The translations under genes were made by a program, and so were the position numbers. This document shows, one piece after another, positions 44,630 through 53,455 of a stretch of 64,000 nucleotides of DNA. The DNA comes from Sphaerobacteraceae bacterium. GTDB taxonomy: Bacteria; Chloroflexota; Chloroflexia; Thermomicrobiales; Thermomicrobiaceae. Positions within the stretch are counted from its first letter, which is position 1, and each line of letters starts with the position of its first letter. Location: positions 1-64,000 of the forward strand of contig REEK01000132.1 in the NCBI GenBank assembly GCA_007695115.1, written 5' to 3'. The notes beneath the pieces were generated by a model, which was given only the letters and a program-made list of their open reading frames with translations, did not search any database and was not told the DNA's origin.

Positions 44630-45823
44630 TTACGGAGAGGTGGAGGATTCGGCAGACTGAAACCGGTAGACGGTGGAGTTGAGGAGAATCCAGATGTTCC
44701 CATCCCGCGCAATCACATTTTGATAGCGAGGCGGGCCGGCGATCGCCTGGCTGGATTCGAGCAGTCGCGGCTGGCCAGGCTCGGAAATGTCGAGCTTGTG
44801 CACCGCAAACCGGACCTGGTTGCCCTGAGACAGCCGTGCGCTCAACGCAACTGCCACGTCGCCATCCAGCGAGACGCTGACGACCCGGCCATCGAGGGTC
44901 ATCGAGCTGATCTCATCGATCATGTCCTGTTCCGGTGCTTCTATCAGGAGAACGCCATCGTCTCCGTTGGCAAACGCGATGATCTCTCCGTTCCGCTCGA
45001 CATCGAGAATTGCCCGTCCGGGGAGGTTTCTGGTGAACCCCTCATTACCCAGAAGGAACTGATCAGGCGTGGGAACGAACTCCGGCTGCTCCCAGCCCGC
45101 CCGATCGTAGGAATCGATCAACTGGGGGCTGTCTGCCGTGTGCATGTCGTAAGTGAAGACCCCGGCCGAGTGCTCCACCAGAAGCGTCGAGCCCACCGCA
45201 CTGAGTGTCGGGGGCATCTCAACGGGTACCTTGAAGGAACCGATCTGTTCCGGTTGATTGCCCTGCTGGATATCGTAGATGATCAGATCATCGTCGAATC
45301 CACTGGCCACCATCCAGCCGTCTTCCGAGGCGGCAAGGCTCCGGATCGGCATCTCGGCATTGAGCAGATTCGCCTCGAACGGTCGATTCGGATTGCTCAG
45401 GTCCACAACCCAGAGGGCTGGCCGTTCGATCCCTTCCCGGGTCATCCCGACATAGACGTGCCCGTTGGCGTAGGTCAATGCTTCCGGGGGTCGCTGGATC
45501 GACATCGAGGTGTGGATCCACCCTGCCTGTTCGATATCTTCATCGGGATCGACCGAGATAATGCGTAAATCGGCCGTTTCTATCCGCTCATTGTCAGCCT
45601 TCGACAGCAGGAGCAGATACGGGCTGCCATCGACCTCGACATAGGTCGAGGCTGACATCGGGGCAGAGAGCCGCAACTCATCGCTTCGGTCAGGGATTTG
45701 ATAGATACGAGGTTGTTCGTCTGACTCACGCCCACGGGCCGCGTTGAACACCAGGACAATCACGATCCCGATCAGAAACAGATTGATCAGGGCATTCCGC
45801 CCCTTGAGCATCGAATCGTGCAT
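44630..45823 (-). CDS. Membrane-anchored LVIVD-type beta-propeller
   Basis: The 397-residue protein has an uncleaved signal-anchor (ALINLFLIGIVIVLVFNAA). An extracytoplasmic propeller follows, with LVIVD-like repeats: RPALWVVDLSNPNRP, DDLIIYDIQQGNQP, FAVHKLDISEPGQP. These repeats are common in secreted Chloroflexota proteins. ATG 45823 has GAGGAAC upstream. It lies 120 bases downstream of three paralogous envelope proteins on the same strand and may be transcribed with them. No enzymatic residues are apparent. Confidence 0.8.
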   Translation of the reverse strand: MHDSMLKGRNALINLFLIGIVIVLVFNAARGRESDEQPRIYQIPDRSDELRLSAPMSASTYVEVDGSPYLLLLSKADNERIETADLRIISVDPDEDIEQAGWIHTSMSIQRPPEALTYANGHVYVGMTREGIERPALWVVDLSNPNRPFEANLLNAEMPIRSLAASEDGWMVASGFDDDLIIYDIQQGNQPEQIGSFKVPVEMPPTLSAVGSTLLVEHSAGVFTYDMHTADSPQLIDSYDRAGWEQPEFVPTPDQFLLGNEGFTRNLPGRAILDVERNGEIIAFANGDDGVLLIEAPEQDMIDEISSMTLDGRVVSVSLDGDVAVALSARLSQGNQVRFAVHKLDISEPGQPRLLESSQAIAGPPRYQNVIARDGNIWILLNSTVYRFQSAESSTSP

Positions 45824-45943
45824 GAGTTCCTCGCGACGCCGGAGTAAAACGGACTGGTATATCTGAGCATATCAGGAACCGGTGCCAGCACCTATGTAAA
45901 GCTCACCAGTTCCTGACATGCAGTCCTGTCGCGAGTGATTGCC

Positions 45944-47713
45944 CTATTCCTCCAGGGGCACGGGAAACTCCATTTCGGATTCGGCAACCCAGATCTCCAC
46001 GATCACGCGCCGGGGATCATCAGTTACAAGATCGTCGATATCGGTTTCATAATCGACGCGGGAGTCCGTCGGAGCAAAGTTCTCGTCGAAACCCGATCCA
46101 GTGCCGCTCGGTTCGATCATCGTCCCATCGTCATCCTCGATTGCGATCGACCCGACATATCGGCGACCGGCCGGCTGGATCTCGATAGTCCGCTCGCCAA
46201 CACTGAGAACCCGGAACTCACCAAGTGAAGTCCTGACGAACTCATGATCGATCGTCGCCTCGTTATCTTCATCCGCCAGCCAGGTAACTGGTTCGATCCG
46301 GATCTCCATAATCTGACTGTCAGTCGTACCGTCATCCCGCTGACCGGTTGCGGTTACCCCATCTGGTCCGGGCTCGATCATTGCTGGCGTCTCAACCCCG
46401 TCGTCCCAGACCACCACGACCGACCCCGCTGGCCTGAGTTGAAGGTCGCCAATATCGATGCGCACTTCGACATCGATGACGTCACCGTCTTGCTCGGTCT
46501 CGATCGACTCGATTTCGAGCAGGTCGGCAAGATCAGGAATCGCAGGGAGATCCTGGTCGTCCGGAGCCTCCGGCGCGTCAGCTCCGGTCGGTGGATCACC
46601 CAGCTCGGGCGCCTCACCGATCAGAATCGGTTCGGTGGTCTCATTGGGAATCACATACCGGAAGTTATGAGAGACGTATTCGGCTCTGGCAAGTTCGGCA
46701 TCTTCCTCATCCAGCGGGCCGACAGCAACATCCTCGATGACCAGCTCTATACGTTCCGCACCTTCTGGTACTCCGACCAGCAACAAGGTTGCGCTGTGTG
46801 ACTTTTCTGGAAGGAACTCCAGTTCATCGCCACGTTCGGCAAATGCCTCGAGATCATCGTCCGTCCAGCCCGGCAGGGTCAGGATGCTGTCGCTCAATTT
46901 TGCGTTTGTCCGGAGCACTTCGACCGGACCCGAATCGTCTCCGGTTGACCACTGCATTGCGCCCAGATCAATCTCGGTGTCGGTTCGGAGATGGCTACTA
47001 CTCCAGTCCCCACCGGCAAGCGTTGGAACTGGCATTTCGTGGAAATTCATGAAGATCTTCATGCCCTCAGCATCAACCCCGGTGGCCATAGGGCCGATGG
47101 AAAGCAACGGCATTCCGATATCGTCTGGCTCAATGCTTGAGTCCCATTCCAGGCGTTCATCATGTCCCATGCCGATCGAGCCACCCTCATCGGGACGCTC
47201 GGCATGATTCGCCGCAGCTATTAGCTGGCGATCGCCTGGATCGAACCGCCACTGCCCGTCTTCCTCAATCAGTACCGAGCGCACGCCCGGATAACCTGTC
47301 CAACTGACCAGTACATAGCCGTCGTATGACTCGGCTGTGAACTCATGATCAGGGTCTTCGACCATTGCGACAGTAGGAAAACTCGTTGCCAATCTTTCTA
47401 CCCAGTGTTCAGCGAACTCGATCACCTGGAATCGCTCCGGCAACATCGAGTAGACAAGCTCGTGATCCATCGAATCCGGATCGACGGCAATGTCCCGCAT
47501 GACGTCAACCGGATCCTGCTCCAGGCTAGCATCGATGGATGGCTCGATAGCATCTGAATCGCCTGCTTCGGACGAGGCTGGTTCTGTCGGCTGCTCGGTG
47601 GGAGTCGGATCAGTGGCCGCGTCACCATCGTCACTTATCCACTCGTCTTCATCACCGCATGCAGCGACAACCAGGACCAGACCGGCAACCAGCGTGAGAA
47701 AACTCCACCGCAT
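45944..47713 (-). CDS. Lipoprotein of an unknown tandem family, member 1
   Basis: I do not recognise this 589-residue protein. It has a lipobox (LVVAAC, Cys19), a Thr/Pro/Glu-rich stalk, then IDASLEQDPVDVMRDIAVD, LVYSMLPERFQVIEFAEHWVERL, a block GQWRFDPGDRQLIAAANHAERP, and a segment FRYVIPNETTEPILIGEAPELG that precedes a C-terminal domain of about 170 residues ending in IVEIWVAESEM. The two upstream genes share this layout. Each has an acidic, Pro-containing linker between domains. The overall pattern suggests a two- or three-domain extracytoplasmic beta-rich protein tethered to the membrane. ATG 47713 has GGAAGTGAG upstream. Confidence 0.8.
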   Translation of the reverse strand: MRWSFLTLVAGLVLVVAACGDEDEWISDDGDAATDPTPTEQPTEPASSEAGDSDAIEPSIDASLEQDPVDVMRDIAVDPDSMDHELVYSMLPERFQVIEFAEHWVERLATSFPTVAMVEDPDHEFTAESYDGYVLVSWTGYPGVRSVLIEEDGQWRFDPGDRQLIAAANHAERPDEGGSIGMGHDERLEWDSSIEPDDIGMPLLSIGPMATGVDAEGMKIFMNFHEMPVPTLAGGDWSSSHLRTDTEIDLGAMQWSTGDDSGPVEVLRTNAKLSDSILTLPGWTDDDLEAFAERGDELEFLPEKSHSATLLLVGVPEGAERIELVIEDVAVGPLDEEDAELARAEYVSHNFRYVIPNETTEPILIGEAPELGDPPTGADAPEAPDDQDLPAIPDLADLLEIESIETEQDGDVIDVEVRIDIGDLQLRPAGSVVVVWDDGVETPAMIEPGPDGVTATGQRDDGTTDSQIMEIRIEPVTWLADEDNEATIDHEFVRTSLGEFRVLSVGERTIEIQPAGRRYVGSIAIEDDDGTMIEPSGTGSGFDENFAPTDSRVDYETDIDDLVTDDPRRVIVEIWVAESEMEFPVPLEE

Positions 47714-47790
47714 ACCAACTCACTTCCCGGTGCGCAGCCGGCTGACCCTGAAAAAGAGCCTTCAGACAGGCCACGCACCCTCTGACTGCC

Positions 47791-49536
47791 TCACTCATCG
47801 AACGTCAGGACGATCTCAGGTTCGGCCACCCAGATCTCGACTCTGGCTGGCAGTGGCTCATCGCTCAGCACGTCTGCGACATCCTGGTCAAATTCCATAC
47901 TGAGATCGTACGGCCGAAATTCTTCATCGAAACTCGTGCCGGCCCCACTCGGGCGAATCATCATTCCAGCGTCATCGATTGACAGATCGCGAAGATATCG
48001 CGGCCCGAGCGGTAGCAGATTGATGCGGTTCTCCCGCACGCTCACGATCGCGAACTCTCCCAGCGAGGTGCGGATCGAACTCTGATCAATCAAAGCCTCG
48101 TCCTCTTCACCGGCGAGCCAGAGAATCTGCTCGAACCGGACCTCGATGACTTCGTCATCCAGCGAACCATCTTCGCGAATGCCACTGAGCAACAGCCCAT
48201 CCTGATCAAACTCGATCTCGGCGTCGGTTTCAGTGCCATCATCCCAGATCAGCGTCGTTCTCCAGGCAGGTTCGATCCGGGTATCGTCGGTGACCACGCG
48301 AACTTCGGTATTGATCGCGTCCCCATCCTGCTCAAGTGCGATCGACTCGATCTCCAGCAACTTCGCAAGATCCGGAATCGGCGGCAGATCGTCCTCACCA
48401 GGCTCTGGCTGTTCAAGCGCCTCGGGAACTTCACCGAGTTCCGGCGCTTCGCCTATCAGGATCGGATCGGTGGTCTCGTTGGGGAACACGTATCGGAAAC
48501 TGTGCGAGACGTATTCGGCTCCCGCAATTTCAGCATCTTCATCATCCAGCGGACCGACGACTACCTCGTCGATCACCAGCTCTACCTCTTCAGCATCCTC
48601 GGGTACACCCGGCAAAAAGAGTGCTGCTCCAACCAGACGCGGCGGGTGATGATGGTCTGCATGCTGCTGATTCGCTCTAATGGACTCGATCGCTTCATCC
48701 GACCAGCCCGGGTTCTTCAACGCGTCATCGTCCAGAGCCCCGCTCGTCCAGACCACCTCGACCGGGCCAGACTCACCAGCCGCTGACCACTCCATGTTCT
48801 CGAGCGGGATCACTGTGTCTTGAAGCAGGTGTCCATCGAACCACTCGCCACCTTCGATAGTGCGTCCAGCTTGTTCCTGCAGCTCCACATGGACTCGCAT
48901 GCCTTCTGAATCGCTACCGATAGCAATCGGGGAGATCAGCAGCAGCGGTCTCTGGATCTGCTGTCGATCGATCTCAAACTCCTGCACGATTTCGTCGCGC
49001 AGTTCCATCCCTACGGTTATCGATTCACCCGGACGTTCAGCGTCGTTGGCGGCGACGATCAGCGGCCAGTCTCCCGGATCCAGTCGCCACTCGCCATCCT
49101 GCTCGACCAGCACCCATCGGATCTCCGGATTCTGTAGCCAGATGACGACACTAAAGCCGTCATAGGATTCGACACGCAGATCATCCGCCTCGTCCAGAAC
49201 GGTTGTGGCAGGAAACGATATGCTGGCCCGCTCCACCCAGAACTCGCCGAACTCGATCACCTGATATCGATCGGACAGCATGGAATAGACAAGCTTCAGG
49301 TCAGGATTCTCACGATCTATCGCGATCTCGTGAAAAACGTCCAGAGGATCTCGGTCCACGCTAGCATCGATGGGCGGTTCGGGAGAGTCTGAACTCTCTG
49401 GGGATTGTGTCTCAGTGGCTGCAGGTGTCGGTTCCGAGGCAGGACCTTGAGCGTCGGAGATCTGATCGTCTGTTTCCCCACAGGCGGTGATCAGAACAAT
49501 CACGCCGAGCAGGAGGAAAAAGGGGAGGTATCGCAT
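47791..49536 (-). CDS. Lipoprotein of an unknown tandem family, member 2
   Basis: This 581-residue paralogue of the neighbouring lipoprotein has lipobox VLITAC (Cys19), the stalk, IDASVDRDPLDVFHEIAID, LVYSMLSDRYQVIEFGEFWVERA, GEWRLDPGDWPLIVAANDAERPGE, and FRYVFPNETTDPILIGEAPELG followed by the same C-terminal domain (ending ARVEIWVAEPEI). Similarity to member 1 is spread along the whole length, so it is a full tandem duplicate of some age. It has a small His-rich insertion (HADHHHP) about residue 300. Function unknown. Confidence 0.8.
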   Translation of the reverse strand: MRYLPFFLLLGVIVLITACGETDDQISDAQGPASEPTPAATETQSPESSDSPEPPIDASVDRDPLDVFHEIAIDRENPDLKLVYSMLSDRYQVIEFGEFWVERASISFPATTVLDEADDLRVESYDGFSVVIWLQNPEIRWVLVEQDGEWRLDPGDWPLIVAANDAERPGESITVGMELRDEIVQEFEIDRQQIQRPLLLISPIAIGSDSEGMRVHVELQEQAGRTIEGGEWFDGHLLQDTVIPLENMEWSAAGESGPVEVVWTSGALDDDALKNPGWSDEAIESIRANQQHADHHHPPRLVGAALFLPGVPEDAEEVELVIDEVVVGPLDDEDAEIAGAEYVSHSFRYVFPNETTDPILIGEAPELGEVPEALEQPEPGEDDLPPIPDLAKLLEIESIALEQDGDAINTEVRVVTDDTRIEPAWRTTLIWDDGTETDAEIEFDQDGLLLSGIREDGSLDDEVIEVRFEQILWLAGEEDEALIDQSSIRTSLGEFAIVSVRENRINLLPLGPRYLRDLSIDDAGMMIRPSGAGTSFDEEFRPYDLSMEFDQDVADVLSDEPLPARVEIWVAEPEIVLTFDE

Positions 49537-49659
49537 TACACTGCACGCCTCGATTCAGGTTGGAAACGCTGAGCATCGACCCACATGTTGTGGGATGGAC
49601 GCATATTCGCGTTACTGAACGCACTGCAGAAGTAATACTGGCACGCTTGCTGTCATACG

Positions 49660-50808
49660 TCAATTTCCCGTAACATACGCGCCGATGAATGTATCGTCAG
49701 ACGGCTCTTCCTCACCCGGCTCAGGCGGCTCGCCGGACATGACCGGGTCCGTGGTCTCCCGAGGGAAGGTGAACTCCCACGTGTAGGTAATCGTCTCCCC
49801 CTCGAACTCGGGGTTGTCCGGACCGAATGGCCCGACGATGACTTCATCGAATCGAAGAAGGATCTCCTCGGCATCCTCAGGAACACCGAGCAAACGAAGC
49901 GATGACCCATAGCGCGGCATGGCGTAGACGCCCGAGTCACTCGCCGAGGATTCGGCCATCTCTTCACTCGGCCAGCCGGGCAGTCGGAGCTGGTCTTCCT
50001 CATGAGCGCCGTCTGTCCAGGTGACTTCCACCGGCCCGGACTGATCACCAGCCTCCCACGAGATGCTGTCGATCGGCACCGTGACATCGCTGAGCAGGTG
50101 GCTCTGAATCATCCCGTCGTCCTCGGTGCGAATCAACTCGTGCTCCCAGATCAACGAGACATCGACCCCGTCAGCGTGAACCCCGACGCCCTCCATTCGG
50201 GCGCGGACGAACGGCACCACGGATCCATCATCCGGCTCACTTCGGGAGCGCGCATGATAGTCCTCCAGCAACATCATCCCGTAGCTGAACTGGCTACCAA
50301 ACCCTTGCTGGATCTGTGCCGATGCCATGAGCAGATAACGATCGCCCGGATCGAAGCGCCACTCGCCATCTTCCTCAACGAACACCCAGCGATTGAGCCA
50401 GTTCGTCACCGAACGCACCACGACATAGCCGTCGTACTCCTCGACGTTCATCGCGTCCGGATCGGGCATGAACCCGGTGGGAGATGGTGGAGCGACGATC
50501 TCCAGCCAGTCTTCGCGGAAATCGAGTAGCTGAAATCGTTCGGGAAGGTACCGGTAGACCATCTCTGGTGGGGGACCTGTCGGGCTCTCCAGCATGTCCG
50601 ACAACACCTCGCGGGGATCCCGATCCGCGCTGGCGTCGATCGCGACCTGCGGAGTCGGTTCCGGTTCCGGAGTACCCAGCGGATCGACCTCTTCGGTGGC
50701 CGGTTGTTCCGGTCCAAAGAGATTCTCATAGGTCCGAGATAGATCGGGGTCGAAGATTACCAGTGCGATGACCAGTGCAAGAACGAACAAAGGGAAGAGC
50801 CAGCGCAT
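49660..50808 (-). CDS. Envelope protein of an unknown tandem family, member 3 (short, no lipobox)
   Basis: The 382-residue protein shares the first two-thirds of the family: IDASADRDPREVLSDML, VYRYLPERFQLLDFREDWLE, GEWRFDPGDRYLLMASAQ and FTFPRETTDPVMSGEPPEPGE. It differs in two ways. Its N-terminus (LFPLFVLALVIALVIFDP) has no lipid Cys, so it should stay as a membrane anchor. It stops right after the linker, so the C-terminal domain is missing, and the 123 bases to the next gene leave no room for it. The start ATG 50808 has AGGAG upstream. It is probably the first gene of the cluster. Confidence 0.8.
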   Translation of the reverse strand: MRWLFPLFVLALVIALVIFDPDLSRTYENLFGPEQPATEEVDPLGTPEPEPTPQVAIDASADRDPREVLSDMLESPTGPPPEMVYRYLPERFQLLDFREDWLEIVAPPSPTGFMPDPDAMNVEEYDGYVVVRSVTNWLNRWVFVEEDGEWRFDPGDRYLLMASAQIQQGFGSQFSYGMMLLEDYHARSRSEPDDGSVVPFVRARMEGVGVHADGVDVSLIWEHELIRTEDDGMIQSHLLSDVTVPIDSISWEAGDQSGPVEVTWTDGAHEEDQLRLPGWPSEEMAESSASDSGVYAMPRYGSSLRLLGVPEDAEEILLRFDEVIVGPFGPDNPEFEGETITYTWEFTFPRETTDPVMSGEPPEPGEEEPSDDTFIGAYVTGN

Positions 50809-51219
50809 CGATCAGTACTACTCCTGGGTTGGGCGTGCTGCGTCGTAAATCAGTGAGGACCCTGTGTAATGATGCCACCGCTAACCACCATCGCACATTC
50901 ATGTCCCAGCCTGGAACCAGCAGAGCCCCCACCCCTGCCCTGTTCGACGCACCTCGTTCCGGAAACGTGACACCCCATCCGGAGGGGTTGACAGGCCGAG
51001 CCGCCGCGACACCGGATTTCTATGCGGATAACATGCAAATTAACACACTGAGCGACGTTTCCGGATGAGTGTACGTACACTGCAGTCTGTTGAACGCAAC
51101 CGTCGCTTCAGAACGCCGAATTCCCTGCCAGAATCAGCATTCTACTGCGCTACATACAGATATTGCGGATAATAGTTCGCCCGGTCTGCGGATAAGATAG
51201 CCATCCGGCCAGCAATCGG
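50809..51219. other. Intergenic region, about 410 bases, with one palindrome
   Basis: No gene is recognised. A 14-base perfect palindrome lies at 51068-51081. The gap holds the promoter of the lipoprotein-family cluster and the 3' side of arsC. Confidence 0.5.
51068..51081. promoter_or_regulatory. Palindrome AGTGTACGTACACT
   Basis: A perfect 14-base palindrome, compatible with a dimeric repressor site. The core TGTACGTACA recurs at 63848-63857 next to the recombinase gene. No regulator gene is close, so the role is unknown. Confidence 0.3.
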
Positions 51220-51687
51220 CTACCGGCCTGGTCGTTCCTCAGAAATCCATGTCTGGATACGGCTCGCGATATCGTCTCGCACCGAGCGGAACACATCGCG
51301 CCGTTCATCATCGGAACCAGTGGCAGCCGAGGGATCCGGGAACGACCAGTGAATGCGCTCGGATCGACCCGGAAACATCGGGCAGGATTCCGCGGCGCTG
51401 TCGCACACCGTGATCACGTAGTCGAACTCCTGCTCGATGAATTCATCGAGGTGCTTCGATCGAGCACCGGAGATATCGACCCCCAGTTCACGCATCACAT
51501 CGACCGCAAACGGGTTTACCCGTGTCGCTTCCGTGCCAGCGGAGGCAACGAGAAACCGCCCGTTTCCATGCGTTCGGAGCAGCGCTTCCGCCATCTGAGA
51601 CCTGGCGGAGTTGTGGGTGCAGAGAACCAGCACGTTTATCGAAGCGGGAACGGAAGGTGGTTGTTGTTCGTCGATCATTGTTATCAC
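51220..51687 (-). CDS. arsC: Arsenate reductase, low-molecular-weight phosphatase (thioredoxin-coupled) type
   Basis: The 155-residue protein has the CX5R active-site loop CTHNSARSQMAEALLR and the second and third redox cysteines in TVCDSAAESCPMFPG, spaced as in the thioredoxin-linked ArsC of Gram-positive bacteria (Cys-x6-Cys). It reduces arsenate to arsenite using a Cys cascade recycled by thioredoxin. GTG 51687 is five bases after AAGGT; ATG 51678 is the alternative. No ArsR, ArsB/Acr3 or other arsenic gene is adjacent, so arsenite export would have to be encoded elsewhere. Confidence 0.9.
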   Translation of the reverse strand: MITMIDEQQPPSVPASINVLVLCTHNSARSQMAEALLRTHGNGRFLVASAGTEATRVNPFAVDVMRELGVDISGARSKHLDEFIEQEFDYVITVCDSAAESCPMFPGRSERIHWSFPDPSAATGSDDERRDVFRSVRDDIASRIQTWISEERPGR

Positions 51688-51901
51688 CAGATACCTTGCA
51701 TTAGATCCGAACCGCCCGAATCCAGCGGCCAGCCTGATGATAGGACATCCAGGTTCCCGGACGCAGGAATTAGCAATTCTCTAATGGATGGAGGCTCTGG
51801 ATCGTGGCGATGATTACGGTCGCATCGACGCATACATCGGAATTCCGTATGGAATCTCCCCAGACGCTGCGCTATCGTGGTGGATGATGGCGAGCTATCG
51901 A

Positions 51902-51973
51902 TGTAGGGGCGTACGCCTCTGTACGCCCGGTCAGTGCCGGGACACCGGGTCGACAGGGGCGTCGACCCCTACA
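51902..51973. repeat. 72-base palindromic repeat, copy 2
   Basis: The ends TGTAGGGG (51902-51909) and CCCCTACA (51966-51973) are an exact 8-base inverted repeat. Inside, GGGCGTACG and TGTACGCCC pair. It matches the copy at 34683-34756 over most of its length. No open frame lies inside, so it would be a non-autonomous element. Confidence 0.85.
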
Positions 51974-51992
51974 TAGGCATTGCACATAGTGT

Positions 51993-52034
51993 CTCCCCTC
52001 TCCCAGTTTTGGGAGAGGGGTCGGGGGTGAGGGC
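51993..52034 (+). repeat. Dispersed stem-loop repeat, copy 2
   Basis: CCCCTCTCCCA-GTTT-TGGGAGAGGGG (arms 51995-52005 and 52010-52020) is followed by TCGGGGGTGAGGGC. It lies 19 bases from the palindromic repeat, as copy 1 does. Confidence 0.85.
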
Positions 52035-52041
52035 CGCTCCC

Positions 52042-53229
52042 CTACCCCTTCAACATCCCCTTGATGATCCCGATCGCCTTCGCGATCTCATCCTCCGTGT
52101 TGTAGTAGTGAACCGAAGCCCGCACCATCTTCTCCAGTCCGCGTTGCTCCATATCGAACCGGGTCGATCGCACGCCGGAGGTGTTGGCGTTGATCTTCTC
52201 CTTCGCCCAGGCCGCCGCAATGTCGTCCGGATCCAGCCCCTCAACTGTGAAGGTGACGATTCCACCCTTTTCGATTCCGAGGTCATGCGTCTTGCCGCCC
52301 GGTAACGATTCGATCTCACTGCGGAGCGTCGCCGCCAGGGTCCGGAGTCTGGTCGATCCGGCCTTGATGCCGACCTCCATCGCGTAGTCGCAGGCCACAC
52401 CCAGGCCGACCTTCCCGGCAAAGTTCGTTTCCCAGTTTTCGAACCGGCGAGCATCGTTGCGGATCTCGTAGCGATCGGCCGACACCCACGTCGCGGCATG
52501 GAGATCGAGCATCACCGGATCGAGGGCCGGGATCACTTCTTTGTTAACGTAGAGGAAGCCGGTCCCACGCGGACCACGCAGGTACTTGCGACTGGTGGAA
52601 GCGAGCATGTCGCAACCGATCTCCTGCACATCGACCGGCACCTGACCGACCGACTGGCAGGCATCCACCATGTAGAGCACGCCTGCCTCCCGGGCTATCG
52701 CTCCGATCTCGGCCACCGGCTGGATAAGCCCGCCGTTGGTCGGGATGTGGCTGAGCGAGATCAATCGCACGTTGTCGTCGATCATCGTCTTCAGCGCGTC
52801 AACCGACATCTGGCCGTGCTGATCGTTAGGCACTACCACGAGCTCCGTACCGAATTTCTCGCAGACGTGCAGGTAGCTGATGACGTTGCTGGCGTACTCC
52901 GAGACCGACGTCAGGATCTTGTCGCCTGGTTCGAACGGTATCGAATAGAAAGCCATGTCGAATGCACGAGTTGCGTTCTCGATCACGGCGATCTCTTCGC
53001 GATGCTCAGCGTTTATCAGCTTCGCGATGGCATCGTAGGTGTGCTCCAGCTTATCGCCCCACTCTGCCGCTGCCTCATAGCCGCCGATCGAGGCTTCGAG
53101 ATCGAGCATCCCCTTCGTGGCCTCGAGGACAGGCTGCGGCATCAATCCGGCCCCGGCGTTGTTCAGATGCGTCACATTCGCGCACCCAGGCGTCTCGCTG
53201 CGTACCTTGTTGATATCGATGTCGCTCAT
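52042..53229 (-). CDS. Class V aminotransferase (cysteine desulfurase/isopenicillin-epimerase-like), PLP-dependent
   Basis: The 395-residue cytosolic enzyme has fold-type I features: THLNNAGAGLMPQPV at the N-terminus, YMVDACQSVGQVPVDVQ with the PLP-nitrogen Asp, and the Schiff-base lysine in LASTSRKYLRGPRGTGFLY. The last motif places it with class V enzymes such as isopenicillin N epimerase-like and selenocysteine-lyase-like proteins. There is no obvious catalytic Cys loop of NifS/IscS, so desulfurase activity is doubtful. ATG 53229 is chosen because GGAGG lies seven bases upstream; ATG 53235 would be too close. The gene is single. Confidence 0.9.
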   Translation of the reverse strand: MSDIDINKVRSETPGCANVTHLNNAGAGLMPQPVLEATKGMLDLEASIGGYEAAAEWGDKLEHTYDAIAKLINAEHREEIAVIENATRAFDMAFYSIPFEPGDKILTSVSEYASNVISYLHVCEKFGTELVVVPNDQHGQMSVDALKTMIDDNVRLISLSHIPTNGGLIQPVAEIGAIAREAGVLYMVDACQSVGQVPVDVQEIGCDMLASTSRKYLRGPRGTGFLYVNKEVIPALDPVMLDLHAATWVSADRYEIRNDARRFENWETNFAGKVGLGVACDYAMEVGIKAGSTRLRTLAATLRSEIESLPGGKTHDLGIEKGGIVTFTVEGLDPDDIAAAWAKEKINANTSGVRSTRFDMEQRGLEKMVRASVHYYNTEDEIAKAIGIIKGMLKG

Positions 53230-53455
53230 GTTCATCCTCCGTATGCGGTGTTATCGATCCATATGTACCTATTGTCGCATGCGGACGAGATCTATCGAAC
53301 ACATCCTGCTACTCGACAGATGCGATTCCATACTGACTGCTTTGTGCAACCATATGATTCTCGTTCGTTCTACCTGTAGATCAACTTGTTGCTGATACGT
53401 TTCAGGCACAGATGTCGATATACGTACAAAGTAGTCAAACGGATAGAGTAATTCA

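Larger units (their letters stand above)
51688..52041. other. Intergenic region filled by repeats
   Basis: Between arsC and the aminotransferase (same strand) the sequence is largely the palindromic repeat (51902-51973) and the stem-loop repeat (51993-52034). The remaining 200 bases next to arsC must hold its promoter. Confidence 0.6.
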
